From NCBI GenBank assembly GCA_038030265.1, contig CM075937.1:6634001-6698000 (forward strand): a stretch of DNA of 64,000 nucleotides, given 5' to 3'. Numbering within the stretch: position 1 is the stretch's first letter; every line of letters starts with the position of its first letter. The notes below the pieces were generated by a model, which did no database searches, was not told the DNA's origin, and worked only from the letters and a program-made list of their open reading frames with translations. Below are positions 21,980 to 34,495 of the stretch, piece after piece. This stretch comes from Corythucha ciliata (taxonomy: Eukaryota > Arthropoda > Insecta > Hemiptera > Tingidae). A program made the translations under genes and the position numbers.

Positions 21980-22302
21980 CTCCAAAAGGGTGGGGCCATA
22001 GGTACACCAAGGGAGGGGCTATGGCCCCTATGGGCCTCTCCCTTGGTTCCTCCACAGTTCATCTCACTTTTTAGTAAAAAAAAAAACAAAAAACAAATCA
22101 CGATTTCCCGCGGGATGGCCACGCGGGAAATTTTGGTTTTGTCCCGACCCGCAAACTTTTTTGCAAGTCCCGTCTCGCGTGCGGGACGTCCAGGGACCGC
22201 GCGCACGCCTAGATCTTACTAGCAATATCAAATTGGATAAACATGACAAATTTGCTGAGTCAGATAATTTCGTTCTGGGGAAGTTGTAGACACCCTGCCA
22301 CG

Positions 22303-25300
22303 ATTTTTCGGCACTTTTTTATAAAGATTTTTTGCCAAATATCGCTAAAACCATCGGCTTTAGAGGAAATTCTCCTTTACATTACAGGTAGGGCATATAA
22401 AATTTCCTACATCTTTTGCATTCAAAGTATTTTTCTACGACCAATATGGAGGCCGCTACAGCTTCTCGGACCATTTTCCCTGCATAGTTGAAAGTCTCAA
22501 AATCGCAAGTTTCTGACCAAAACATGTTCCTTCAGCAAAAGCTGAAACCTTGGCAGGTCGGCTCCTCGACGTTGTCACTACTCGACACACGAGTCGAGGG
22601 TTTCCATGACGATTGCTAGGAATTGTTCGCCAAAACCGATGTCGAAAAGTTGAAAGAAGAGCCATAGGGTCTTCTAGGGAAGAGGCCCATATAGGGTCTT
22701 CATTTCAGCGAAATGGCCAGTTTTGCAGTTTTGCGGGGAGTATTTTGGGGCGGCGGGGCCAAGACGGGGCTACCGGAGGAGCTACCTCAACACTGGCGTT
22801 TTGCCGGTTGTCAAATTGTCTATTGGTTTTTGTCGGTTTCAACGCTGGAATTACGACGAGAATCCCTTCGAAAGGGGCTCGTGTTATCGAAAAATCCGTT
22901 TCGATTTCTTAGATTCCCTGGGTCGAGGAACCCAAAGATATGGCGGTAAACCTCTAAGTATATACCTATATCGTTTAAAACGTATCTTGGTATTATTTCC
23001 TGTGGCACCTTTTTTTTAGTGTTCGGGTATCTCCTTATTTTTTTTTATATACGCTCGTATATGCGTAAGTAAATAAATGAGCCCGCAGCACTATTGTTTC
23101 GTGGCCGTTTTATTCCTCGTTTGTTATCCTTTTTTATTCATCTAAAAGAGACAAATAAGTTTCTAACAAATAAATTGGTTGGCCTTATTCGAAGAGAGAA
23201 ATTTATAGTTACCTAACTTCCCTCACCCTCACCCCGTGCCCCTTGGTCCTATTTGGAGGGGGGGGGGAACAAAAAAAAACACTACCGTTATACATTTTTA
23301 AAAAGATGCGATGACTAAATATGCGGCGGCGTTCCATTCGGAGGGATGACCATGCGGGCGTCCCCCAGCATTCGAAAAAACGGGATGTGAAAGGGCCAAG
23401 GCTCCCAGATTTTTTTTACTATGTGTTTCAGTAATTTAATGGTTTAAGCAATGAAGTTTTATCCACGATCAAGTTATTAATTTGGTCTTAATTTCTCGAA
23501 GGTCTTCTATTTGTGACCCCGCCCCCCTCACACACAATCAATAGAACTGCTAACTCCTTTTCCTATACCATCTATTTTTACATTTTATATCCGTCTAAAC
23601 GGTACAAAAGTGAGATCGATTCACGCTTGGCATTGGGCACTGTCACTTATTTCACACGCTCTTCTTTTATTTTCCCTTATCCCTCCACTTTTGGACTACC
23701 CGATTTTTTTTTTCTTTTTCTTTATTTTCTTGACCTCCCCCCTACCAACCATTGTTTAAAATATTCTCAGGGAGACACTATTTTCACGGATCTACCTGCC
23801 CCCTCCCCCCACTCACAGGCGAAGACACATTTCTGAAAAAGGAGCTATACGAAGGAGAGAAATATGAATTAAAGGTATTCATTGACAAAGAAAAACGCCG
23901 AGATGCGAGGACAATAGGAGAATCCCTCGAAATTTAGGCTACCGAAGGTTGACCTGTGAGCTACTCCGTCCCCCGCCACCCGCCCTTCACCTTGATTCTC
24001 TTTTTTTTTTTTTAAACTGTCAAGTTTTTCCATTGTCCTTTCTTATATGCAGGTTTTCCTCCCCACATCAGGTATAGTCTAGGCACACGAGTATTTTATT
24101 CATGCTGGGTATGGGTGACATGTACTGTGTTTAGTGGTGGTGGTGGTGAGGGGGCGGAGGGTGAAAGGGATGGAAAAATAATGTCCTGTCTGTAGCAATT
24201 TCTTCTGTGTGGTGTTTGACGGCTGGCGGAGGGTTGATGGTGGGGGGGGGAGAGTAAGTTACAGTTTACGAATTAGCCCCTCACAGTTTATTCCAGTTTT
24301 TAGTGCGCTCGAATAATTTCAAATAAGCGAAAAAAAGGGTGCAAAGAACGAAAAGTCTCTGCCCTACGTATGTGTATCCATGTCCACTTCCTTTTTTTTT
24401 TTTTCAAGGGGATTTTAGAAGAACACAGTTGAGTTGCTCGGACATCTAAGACATGTGTTTCTGCGCCAGACAGTGTGCATAGGTGCACGCGGGTTGCACA
24501 TTGGCGACCCTTCCTCCCTTAAATGATGAGAGGAGTAGGTAACGGTTATGGATGGGGGGTGGGGAAGTTAATAGTCATGTGCCAAGCTTGGAGTAAAACC
24601 ATATGGTCATCGGCAGAAGTTTTAACTCCCACGCAACCTGAAAGGCATCCACCGTGTATGCTTGCAGGCTGATGCTCCCTTATGTCGATCAGACGGAAAG
24701 GGATTCCTTTCTATTAATTTTTTTTTTTTTTTTTTTTTTGTCCGGAGGAACAATCTGTGGCTGGGAACGAAATATGTAACACTCTACACTACACAACTCC
24801 GGTGGGCTTCTGTGGAGCGAACAAACACGTTGAAATCCTTGAAATCCATCACAACACTTTGATGGAAAAAAAAGTGTCATTGTAAACATCGCTCTTTTTT
24901 TTGTATTTGTTAAAAAACGAAGCTTTTAAAAGTAGGGTAAAGACGTACGCCAAATGTTTACTTCGTAAATGTCTACACCCGTCCTCTTCCTCCACATGTT
25001 CAAGACGAAGTTATATTTTTAGAATAACTCAACGTGTCGTCTCCTGAGTGGGTTCTCTCGACATGTTAAAGGGAAACGCTACGACTTTTAAGAGGAAGAA
25101 GGGATTTTATTTACGAGGGTATGGCGTCGAATTTAGTCCAAAAACTTTCTTAAATTGGCTGAAACCAATAAATTTACCACCCGCCAATCTTCACAATAAG
25201 CGTCGGGATTGATCTCGAGCTTCGGCTCTTTAAACATTGAGACGAAAAAGCCTTCATTAGCGTTAAACCCTTTTCCTTTTTTTTTTCAACGCGCCTTGAG

Positions 25301-26805
25301 TTATAACTCGGCTTCAAATAATACGACAAGTATTTATTGCGAATTTCTCCCCCTTGCCCTTTTCTTAGGGTTCACGCATCACTGATCAACATCCCCTTTC
25401 AGAGGAAGAGGGGGGAAACCATTAATAAATGTAAGAAGCGTAAAGAACTTCGCAAAAATCAGACCGCAGGAAGAACTCGTGTTGTAAAGAGGCTTGTACG
25501 TCATTGTTGTCTTCGAAAAAAAGGCGTATAATTCTTAACTGTTAATGGGCTATGAAGGGGTGGTGAATGAGACGGGCTATATCTCTGGACGCTGTTATTT
25601 CAGCCAAAAAATTATGGGCGTGGTTGTGGGGGAAAAGAAAAAATCTGTTCTTTGTTCGGAGAACAACTTTGTTCCCCAACCCAAACCACCCTTAAAGGAT
25701 GGCAACCTGGACCTGTTGATTTGAAATCCGCGTAGTGATTTCGCCTTCAAAGGCCACCTGTTGATTCTGCTTCTTGACAAGTGTCAAAACTTGTGAGATT
25801 GAAAGCCCTGTAGGACCCGTACTTTTTGAATCGTAAGAAAAGAAAATTTAACTCCAGGATCAGAGGACTCTAATACGACTGGAATTGCAAATAAAAAGGA
25901 GTGCAAGCCAGGAGGTTGAGCACAACACCAGAATATTTCGTGTTAGAAGTATCCCCCTCTCCACCTCTACTTCAACCATTAACGACTAACGCTTGCAATG
26001 ATGGTGGTAGTGCTACAATTATAGGGATAATTAACGACCGATAGAGAGGAAAAACAAAGTCATTGAACTAAAGTAAAACGTTCAATGGGAGTTTTTCGAA
26101 GTATCTCACGAAATGGCGCCTATAGTTTTGGAATCGTATACCCAACCAGAATCATTAAAAAAAAAAAAAAAAACAGTTAACGAATAAAAAAAAAAAAAAA
26201 CGCTTTCAAGCGGCCGATGTTCCAGTGGCCGACCTTTTCGGTGGATTGTCATCGCCTTCATCTCTCTCGTTTTGACGCCCACGCTTCTACTGTACGTTAT
26301 AAGGAACGTGATCTCCTTCGTGTGGACCAAGAGAGAGAGAGAGAGTGAGTGAGAAGGAGTGAGTGTGTGGGGGAAGGGTATACGAGGGCGGCGATAAAGA
26401 ACAAGGAAAATGAGGCTGAGACAGGTCGACCGTTTACTACTGTTGAGATTTCCGAGACTGTGATTTCACACGTAAAACCATAGCGGCGGTCGGCGGTCTT
26501 TTGTTCTCTCCTTACAGCAATTTAATGGATCATTACTCGGCGCGAGTTCCAGGCGCTTTGGAGAATAAAAACAAAAAAAAAAACAAAGAAAAGAATAAAG
26601 TATGGGGGGGGGGATTACGAGGGTTTTCCACCCCAAAGCTTTGAACAACCTTCATCCCCCTCAGTTTTCATTTTGTTCAGATTTATTAATTTCTCAACTC
26701 TGACCTAACTTTCGAAACCTAGAACGCTTAAATGTGCTGTAAATACGGTTTCGTGCAATAATTGCCTATATCACTAAAAAATGTGGCGTGGCTGGGAAAA
26801 TGACT
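22303..26805. other. Gene-free stretch with tracts and microsatellites
   Basis: No gene can be supported. It holds long T tracts (about 24001-24013, 24718-24739), pyrimidine-rich stretches (23640-23760), A runs (26157-26173) and G runs. Open frames here are short and biased in composition. Confidence 0.6.
26331..26356. repeat. GA microsatellite
   Basis: Eight GA/AG dinucleotides followed by an imperfect GAGTGA extension. Confidence 0.9.
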
Positions 26806-26984
26806 GTGACGTGCAGTGGCGTAGGTAGGAATTTGACCTGGGGGGGGGGTCAGATTCAAACCGCGTAATGGTGAGGAGAGGGGGGTAATTTCACATTTTA
26901 GTCATCATTCCACCCAGCCAGCTCACTCTTGAATCTGGACATCTTGCTGGCCTCGTCATAGCCTCAATCTCTCAGTTAAGGGCG

Positions 26985-27482
26985 ATTTTTGGACTCTACC
27001 CGCAAATTAGAGCTTTTCTCAATTTTGAACGAGTGTATCGTTCTTCTCAATTTCAGCCGCGGATTAGCAGTTTTGCCCCATCCCCTCTCATAATCATGAA
27101 TTAGCGCATTTTCTCAACTTTAGCAGCAAAGTATCGTTTTTATCCCGTGAGCGATGTTTCTTAAATATCCACGAGTTTTGGCGTTTTCCTCAATTTTAGC
27201 AGCATATTACCGTTTTTTAAATTTTTTTTTTCCAGTGGATTAGCACTTTTCTCAGTTTTAGCTGGAAATTAACGTTTCTCTTAAGTGTTTTCCTCAATAC
27301 TAGCCGCAAATATAGAGGGACTTTTCACGAATTAGGATCTTTTGGTTCACCATACGCAATGCATGAGCGATTTTTCTCAGTTTACTCGCAAATTAGCGGT
27401 TTCTTCACCTATTACCATGATTTGGCGCTTTTTTTCAATTTCAGCCTGAAAAGTTGCCTTCAGAATCTGCAAATTGGCGTAT
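26985..27482 (+). repeat. Dialect-1 minisatellite, left part
   Basis: Units such as GCAAATTAGAGCTTTTCTCA and GCGGATTAGCAGTTTTGC. It continues at 34496 on the other side of the insertion. Confidence 0.75.
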
Positions 27483-27638
27483 AATCAGTGTTTGCGCGGA
27501 ATTGCCTCCCCTTTCCTAGTAGCCTGGAAAAAAAAGGAAGTGAATTTAAATGGGGAAGCGACAAGATTTAGCCCTTCACCCCTCGTAAGAAAATTGGTTA
27601 GTAGGCCAACGTTTTCCTTCCCGGCACCTTCACCCTTG

Positions 27639-29192
27639 TTGATCACTTTGAAAGTACTCATTTTATTTTTCGTGGAGAGACAGTTGTGTGCGGAAGATTC
27701 TGCAAAATACAAAACTATTATTTGCCACCTCTCGCGTTGTGACGTCGTTCGGGTCCACAATTTCGGTCCAATTCCAATTGTTCCCTTTCCTCACCACTCC
27801 TGTACAGGATCGAAGGACGGACAAGCCTTGGACGAGGGACGTGGAGGTGAGTAAACCCAAATTTTAAGGGTCAAGGTCCTCCGGATTAATTATTAATTAA
27901 TTAAATTATATATTTTGAACTTGGACTGTCCCTAGTAGCAATGAAATATGTTTGAAATATTTCTAGTTATATTTCCAACACATGACAGAAAAGGTGTTAT
28001 TGGCCGCTTTTTCATGGATTTCGCACTATTTCGGACAGTTTTTCAACACGTGTTTGACATTATGTTATGACATATTTTCATCATGACGTTGTAATGTTGT
28101 CAATATCATTACAGATTCATGTTCTCATCCACGACACTAACACGTGTTAGTCATATTTCATACTGATGTCAGTCATCTATCGAATGAAAGCATCAGATGC
28201 TCGCGTTCATCGGCTATTGGAGTTAGAGTAAGACCGTTTTCACACTTGAGATTCCGGTATCCGATTTCCGTATCGAGGATACTAAAAAATTAAAAATACA
28301 CTATAGTCAAGGCGCTCCTTCATACTTAGATTCCGGAAAAGCATACTTTTAGTATCCGATTCCGGAATCTTAAGTGTGAATGAGCGCGTTTGCCGTATTG
28401 AATTTTTAGTATCCTCGGTACGGAAATCGGATACTGGAATCTCAAGTGTGAAAGCGCCCTTAGTGCTCTAACTCCACAGTCACTGACGCGTGCGTTTGAC
28501 GCTTCATATAGGAATCAAATTTAATTAGAATAGATAGACATCGTATATTAAACCACAAAGTAGTTATTACAAAGAAATTCTAATGAAGTTAGAACCCAAA
28601 ATAAGTCTTGCCCATGCCTCTACACGCATCAGCATTTTGCAGCTTCTTTGCTTCAGGTTTAGCAATAAAACCCTATGTTATTCCCAACCTGAGAAAGACA
28701 CGCTTTTGAAACGTCAATTAATTATTCCTTTTCTCTTTGCCGACAAACATTTGTGTTGTAAAATCTGTAAATTAACTCAATAAGAAGGACGCCATAATAT
28801 CTTTTTGTTACACCTTACCAACAATCAAATTGGGCAGCCTAGACGTGTTGAACCCGCTTGAACCATAATTTCGTTCTTTAGCTTCAGTCATCATCATGTG
28901 TCTCCAACAAGACGAGGTAGATTAGACGGCTGATGCCTTCAATTTCCACAGCGTGAGGGCTTGGGGCTAAATATTCATGGGAATTTGAACCGATTTGAAC
29001 TCATTTTAACTTTCAGGAAAAAATGAAATGCACAAAACAACTTATGTTCCTCAATATGGTAACCGGATTTATAATAATTTATTTGAGTTTTGAGTGAGCT
29101 ATTAAACTCGATCTGACAAGTGAAGCCGAAGTTCTTCATGTCGAAAATATGTCATCACATAAAGTTGAAAACGTGTCGGAAAGCTTTCCATA
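27639..29192. repeat. 1554-bp tandem unit, copy 1
   Basis: Starts TTGATCACTTTGAAAGTACT and ends GTGTCGGAAAGCTTTCCATA. It is repeated immediately downstream with only a handful of differences over 1.55 kb. It contains one palindromic MITE and the CCCTAGTAGCAATGAAATATG motif (27929). A 126-residue frame across its start is not continuous with anything recognisable. Confidence 0.95.
28219..28475. mobile_element. Palindromic MITE, 257 bp, copy 1
   Basis: Long inverted arms start GGAGTTAGAG and run through TTTTCACACTTGAGATTCCG and ATCCGATTTCCGTATCGAGG. The right arm mirrors about 70 bp of this with a few mismatches. The centre has a second, smaller inverted pair (GGATACT/AGTATCC, GATTCCGGAA). No target duplication longer than 2-3 bp is evident. 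It is duplicated at 29773-30029 because it lies inside the tandem unit. Confidence 0.85.
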
Positions 29193-30742
29193 TTGATCAC
29201 TTTGAAAGTACTCATTTTATTTTTCGTGGAGAGACAGTTGTGTGCGGAAGATTCTGCAAAATACAAAACTATTATTTGCCACCTCTCGCGTTGTGACGTC
29301 GTTCGGGTCCACAATTTCGGTCCAATTCCAATTGTTCCCTTTCCTCACCACTCCTGTACAGGATCGAAGGACGGACAAGCCTTGGACGAGGGACGTGGAG
29401 GTGAGTAAACCCAAATTTTAAGGGTCAAGGTCCTCCGGATTAATTATTAATTAATTAAATTATATATTTTGAACTTGGACTGTCCCTAGTAGCAATGAAA
29501 TATGTTTGAAATATTTCTAGTTATATTTCCAACACATGACAGAAAAGGTGTTATTGGCCGCTTTTTCATGGATTTCGCACTATTTCGGACAGTTTTTCAA
29601 CACGTGTTTGACATTATGTTATGACATATTTTCATCATGACGTTGTAATGTTGTCAATATCATTACAGATTCATGTTCTCATCCACGACACTAACACGTG
29701 TTAGTCATATTTCATACTGATGTCAGTCATCTATCGAATGAAAGCATCAGATGCTCGCGTTCATCGGCTATTGGAGTTAGAGTAAGACCGTTTTCACACT
29801 TGAGATTCCGGTATCCGATTTCCGTATCGAGGATACTAAAAAATTAAAAATACACTACAGTCAAGGCGCTCCTTCATACTTAGATTCCGGAAAAGCATAC
29901 TTTTAGTATCCGATTCCGGAATCTTAAGTGTGAATGAGCGCGTTTGCCGTATTGAATTTTTAGTATCCTCGGTACGGAAATCGGATACTGGAATCTCAAG
30001 TGTGAAAGCGCCCTTAGTGCTCTAACTCCACAGTCACTGACGCGTGCGTTTGACGCTTCATAGGAATCAAATTTAATTAGAATAGATAGACATCGTATAT
30101 TAAACCACAAAGTAGTTATTACAAAGAAATTCTAATGAAGTTAGAACCCAAAATAAGTCTTGCCCATGCCTCTACACGCATCAGCATTTTGCAGCTTCTT
30201 TGCTTCAGGTTTAGCAATAAAACCCTATGTTATTCCCAACCTGAGAAAGACACGCTTTTGAAACGTCAATTAATTATTCCTTTTCTCTTTGCCGACAAAC
30301 ATTTGTGTTGTAAAATCTGTAAATTAACTCAATAAGAAGGACGCCATAATATCTTTTTGTTACACCTTACCAACAATCAAATTGGGCAGCCTAGACGTGT
30401 TGAACCCGCTTGAACCATAATTTCGTTCTTTAGCTTCAGTCATCATCATGTGTCTCCAACAAGACGAGGTAGATTAGACGGCTGATGCCTTCAATTTCCA
30501 CAGCGTGAGGGCTTGGGGCTAAATATTCATGGGAATTTGAACCGATTTGAACTCATTTTAACTTTCAGGAAAAAATGAAATGCACAAAACAACTTATGTT
30601 CCTCAATATGGTAACCGGATTTATAATAATTTATTTGAGTTTTGAGTGAGCTATTAAACTCGATCTGACAAGTGAAGCCGAAGTTCTTCATGTCGAAAAT
30701 ATGTCATCACATAATGTTGAAAACGTGTCGGAAAGCTTTCCA
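29193..30742. repeat. 1554-bp tandem unit, copy 2
   Basis: Near-identical to 27639-29190. Differences seen include a 2-base deletion at 30061 relative to 28507 and CTATAG/CTACAG. Homology stops at TTTCCA (30737-30742), after which the pol-bearing part begins. Directly adjacent units are not how LTRs are arranged, so I do not call them LTRs. Confidence 0.95.
29773..30029. mobile_element. Palindromic MITE, 257 bp, copy 2
   Basis: Same element as at 28219-28475, carried along by the 1554-bp duplication. Confidence 0.85.
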
Positions 30743-31069
30743 GAACACTGCAAAATCCATGAAACCGCAGCCAATATAACACCTTTTCTGTCACGTGTTT
30801 GAAATACTCCTAATAACACTTTTTTATTTCTCAAAAATATGTTCAGCTCAATGAGTTTGACATGTGTTTGAAACGATACAGCCGCCACGAGAGTCCCATT
30901 GTGTTCAAAACACAAATTTCCACGTGTTCTATACGTCTTGGACAAGAGTTTTTGAAATATGTTGGTCAGTTGTGTTGGAAATGTGTCTGTGTTGGAATCA
31001 AGAACCCCTTGCTGAAACTGGGTTTCACATGGGATGTGTGAAATCTGGTGATAACAAACTCCTTTCAAA

Positions 31070-33173
31070 CAAGATGTGGGAAGTCAACTTCCATTTGGGG
31101 CAAGTGAAGCTAAAATTTCGAATTGACACTGGTGCAGATGTGACATTGATCTCTGAAGAATGTTTCAATCGCCACTTTGAATCTCACCACAAACTGGTGG
31201 TTAATAAGAATTTATTTTTTGGTGCTGGAAGAAATCCGCTAATGGTTTTAGGAAAATTTAAAGAAAGAATTGTTTACAAATCGAAATGCATTTATGAAGA
31301 CATTTATGTTTTGAAGGGCGCACAAGAGTTCCCACTATTAGGTCGTCCAGCTATTGATAAATTGGGACTAATAGGAAGAATTGACAATGGTTCGCAGTAT
31401 GATTTTAAAGGAAAAATCAAACAATTGTTTCCAAACTTATTCAATGGTATTGGGACGATGAATTATACCTATAAGATTCAGTTAAATGAAGGAGCTAGCC
31501 CGTACAGTATCGGGGCACCTCGAAGGTTTCCTGTTCCCTTGCGAGACAAAACTGAAAAGGAGCTTAAAAGGATGGAAGCTTTTGGAGTGATTTCGAGAAT
31601 AGAAGAGCCGACTGATTGGGTAGCGGGAATAGTGGTTGTACCAAAACGGGGAACTGAAGAGGTCAGAATTTGTGTGGATTACACCCACCTTAATTATGCA
31701 ATTAAAAGAGAACGGATTGTGTTGCCTGGAGTGAACGAAATCTTACATCAGCTCTCTGGAGCCACATTATTCTCAAAAATTGACTGTCGTAGTGGATATT
31801 ATCAGATTAAACTTGATGAGGATTCAAGGAAAATAACTTCCTTCTTAACACCATTTGGGCGATTTGTTTTTAATAGACTTCCGATGGGCGTTAATAGTGC
31901 GCCAGAGGTTTACCATAGAACTATGACTAAAATTCTTGCAGGCATCCCAGGAGTTGTAACACTTCTCGACGATTCTCTAATTTACGGATCCTCAGAATCC
32001 GAACATGACGAAAGACTCCAATTGGTTTTAAAACGATTGAACGATGAAGGAATAACGTTGAATGAGGAAAAGTGTGTGTTCAAAGTTACGGAAGTGAAAT
32101 TCTTGGGTCATATTGTTTCAATAGATGGCATAAAGCCAGATCAATCTAAACTCGAAGCAATTAAGAAACTGCCCCCTCCTAAGGATTTGAGTGATTTAAG
32201 ACGTTTCTTAGGGATGCTCAACTATCATGTGAAATTCTTTCCTAGTCTAAGTAAGGAAACCGACGGTTTGAGAGATTTGTTAAAAAAAGATAGGACTTGG
32301 CTCTGGGACCGAAGTCATGACGAAGCTTTCAACCGAATCAAACTTCTGTTGTGTTCGGAACCCTTACTGGCCTTTTATGATCCCCAATTGCCAATTCGAG
32401 TAACGGCCGATGCCAGCTTGCATGGTGTCGGTGCCATATTAGAGCAAAAAGTGTCCCCAACTTCATGGAGGCCGGTTCAGTATGCGTCAAGAAGTTTAAC
32501 AGACACCGAAAAACGTTATTCGAACCTTGAGAGGGAAGCCTTAGGCCTTGTCTTTGCTTGTGAAAAGTTCGCAGATCTTGTGATCGGGACTTCGTTCATA
32601 CTGAGAACTGATAACAAACCTCTTGTCTCGCTTTTAGGCAAAAAACCTCTTTCGGAATTAACTGCTCGTATTCAGAGAATGAAAATACGGTTACTTATGT
32701 TTGATTATCGGATGGAATACGTGTCTGGCAAAGAAATGTTTATTCCGGATACATTATCGAGAGCTCCTCTTCCGACTAGACAAGATAATGTCGATGTACT
32801 AGATGTTTTTGTCGATCACATTTACAGTGCAAATGTCAGTGATGTCAGAATTGAAGCCATCAAAACAGCCCAAAACCAGGATAGTTCTTTTTCGTTGTTG
32901 AAAAACTACATAAGCGACGGCTGGCCTAAAAATGTTGATTTCCACTTGATTCCTTATGTTAAATTCAAAAATGATTTATGGATGTACAACGGTGCTGTGA
33001 AGTATAAAAATAGATACGTTATTCCAGTTGCTCTTCAAAATGATATGTTGAACAGGCTCCATAACGAACACCATGGTGGTGAAAGTAAATGCGTGGAGAG
33101 AGCCAAGCAAACTGTGTGGTGGCCTAGCATAAATCAACAAATACGAGAAAGGGTGGCCCGATGCAGGCAATGA
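31070..33173 (+). pseudogene. pol: Gypsy-type protease-RT-RNase H-integrase N-terminus
   Basis: The open frame spans 30864-33173 (769 residues) but homology starts near MWEVNFHLGQVK (about 31074). Protease: RIDTGADVTLI. RT: FSKIDCRSGYYQI (motif A), LPMGVNSAPEVY (motif B), TLLDDSLIYG (motif C, with Leu in place of the usual Tyr before xDD). RNase H: VTADASLHGVGAIL, SNLEREALGLV and LRTDNKPLVSLL. An H2C2 finger begins at LHNEHHGG. The frame stops at a TGA (33171-33173) where the second Cys of the C-x-x-C pair would be expected. Residues 1-70 show no gag or nucleocapsid motif and look like read-through of flanking sequence. The RT and RNase H are otherwise intact, so the copy is not very old. Confidence 0.9.
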
Positions 33174-34261
33174 GTGCCTACTAGAATCCAGCGGCCAGAG
33201 CCCTTGATACCGACGATGCTTCCGAAAAGACCATGGCAAAGCTTGGGGATGGATTTATTCAAAGAAAAAGGTACATGGTACATGGTTGTGGGTGATTACT
33301 TCTCAAAATACTTCCTTTTGGGATCCCCGAAGAGATACGCTGCGACCCGGGGACAAATTTAAGTTCATTTGAACTTAAACAATTCGCTCAAAGAATGGGC
33401 TTTTCGTTAATAGTTCACAGTCCAAAATACCCTCAAGCGAATGGGTTTGCTGAATCCTTGGTCAAAATAGCGAAAAATATGGTGATAAAATCTGATGATC
33501 TTCAAATAGCTCTCCTTGCCTACCGTTCTTCACCTCAAATCCAACAGTATTCACCGTCGGAACTTTTGATGGGTCGCAGGATGCGGGGCACACTACCAAT
33601 TGATCCAGAGTCGTTAGTGCCTCAATGGCCAGATTTTGAAAAATACAGAGTGATCCATGACAAGAAAGTTGCAAATCAAAAGATCTGGTTTGACAAACGA
33701 CATGCTTCCCGCCCCTTGAGACCGCTGAAGGACGGTGAAGAAGTTTTCATCCGCGATAAAAATAAATTCGGTACCGTGAATTCAAAAAGCAACGACGCTC
33801 CTCGACGTTATCAGGTTGAAACTGATACTGGAATAATTCGTAGAAATAGTTTTCATTTAATTCCTTCTGGGCCAAAACTTTCATTCAAAATTCGTTCGAA
33901 TCAGGATGCTCAAAGAACAAAGGCATGGATGAAAAGACGCTCCTTTGATGAATTTCAGAATCGGCGGTTATTCGTTCCACAAGATAACCAAGCGAAGAAA
34001 GATCCTGTTGAAACCCCTACATTTCGCTACCAAAATTATCATAATTCGCCGCCTCGTCAAGAAACTGTGGAATATGATTCACAACTAAACCAGGGAAAAG
34101 AAGAAGATGCCCGGCTCTCAATCATTCTGAAGTGGATGACGGATGGACAGTTGTTACTGGCAGGACAAGAAGCGGCAGGAAGTTTCGAAAAAGCATGGAC
34201 GTTACTCTTTAGAACTTTTCAAGAAGAGGAAATGTGTTGGAATCAAGTTTACAACACATGA
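33174..34261 (+). pseudogene. Gypsy-type integrase core and C-terminus
   Basis: Continues the pol above after the TGA. WQSLGMDLFKEKGTW holds the first catalytic Asp and VVGDYFSKYF follows. Then comes a frameshift and an apparent deletion of roughly 25-30 codons relative to the family. CDPGTN with the second Asp is readable in a second frame near 33346. The frame at 33395-34261 has YPQANGFAESLVK with the catalytic Glu and ends with a module of the RRYQVETDTGIIRRNSFHLI type, like the GPY/F region of Gypsy integrases. Just downstream of the frame is TGTGTTGGAATCAAG (34233-34247), preceded by a purine run (34221-34232). That could be a polypurine tract and LTR start. Confidence 0.85.
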
Positions 34262-34495
34262 GTTTTGTTTACTATATAGTTGGAAAAATAAAATAACCAT
34301 TTTCGTTTAATGTTAAGAACGCGCGTTTAAACAGTGTCAGAAAGATAATTTCTGAAATATTTCAAATTATTGGTGTTTGAAATATTTCAGACAACTTTCA
34401 CTTGCAATGATTGCATTAGACACGTTGTTATGTTTCTAACATATTTCAGAAATATGGGCTTGCTACTAGGGGTTCTTCAAGCCAAACCAATCAGT

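Larger units (their letters stand above)
20513..22297. mobile_element. TIR element CAGGGTGTCTACA, 1785 bp
   Basis: Perfect 13-bp inverted ends, CAGGGTGTCTACA (20513-20525) and TGTAGACACCCTG (22285-22297), are flanked on both sides by CCACG (20508-20512 and 22298-22302). The short direct repeat GAAATGTCAGGGAATTTT occurs twice just inside the left end, like subterminal transposase-binding repeats. A 5-bp duplication does not fit hAT (8 bp), so the superfamily is open; it could also be a decayed longer duplication. No transposase. The interior is dialect-2 minisatellite and a duplicated ~180-bp segment. Confidence 0.75.
27490..34488. mobile_element. 7-kb insertion carrying a Gypsy-type pol
   Basis: The insertion is bounded by AATCAGT on both sides (27483-27489 and 34489-34495), where minisatellite stops and resumes. 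Near the outer edges lie imperfect inverted motifs (CCTAGTAGC at about 27516; GCTACTAGGGG at 34461-34472). A longer partly inverted match relates 34472-34380 to 27927-27985. Inside are a 1554-bp tandem duplication, two MITEs, and a protease/RT/RNase H/integrase region. I see no gag, primer-binding site or pair of LTRs. Whether this is a deleted Gypsy element or a TIR-bounded composite is open; the 7-bp flank repeat may be partly chance. Confidence 0.55.

Noticed and set aside
27639..30742. The two 1554-bp units as LTRs of the Gypsy element
   Set aside because: They are directly adjacent with no internal region between them, and neither follows the pol region.
30864..31070. First ~70 residues of the pol frame as gag or a leader peptide
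   Set aside because: No zinc knuckle or gag motif; the sequence resembles read-through of the non-coding flank. Protease homology starts only near 31074.
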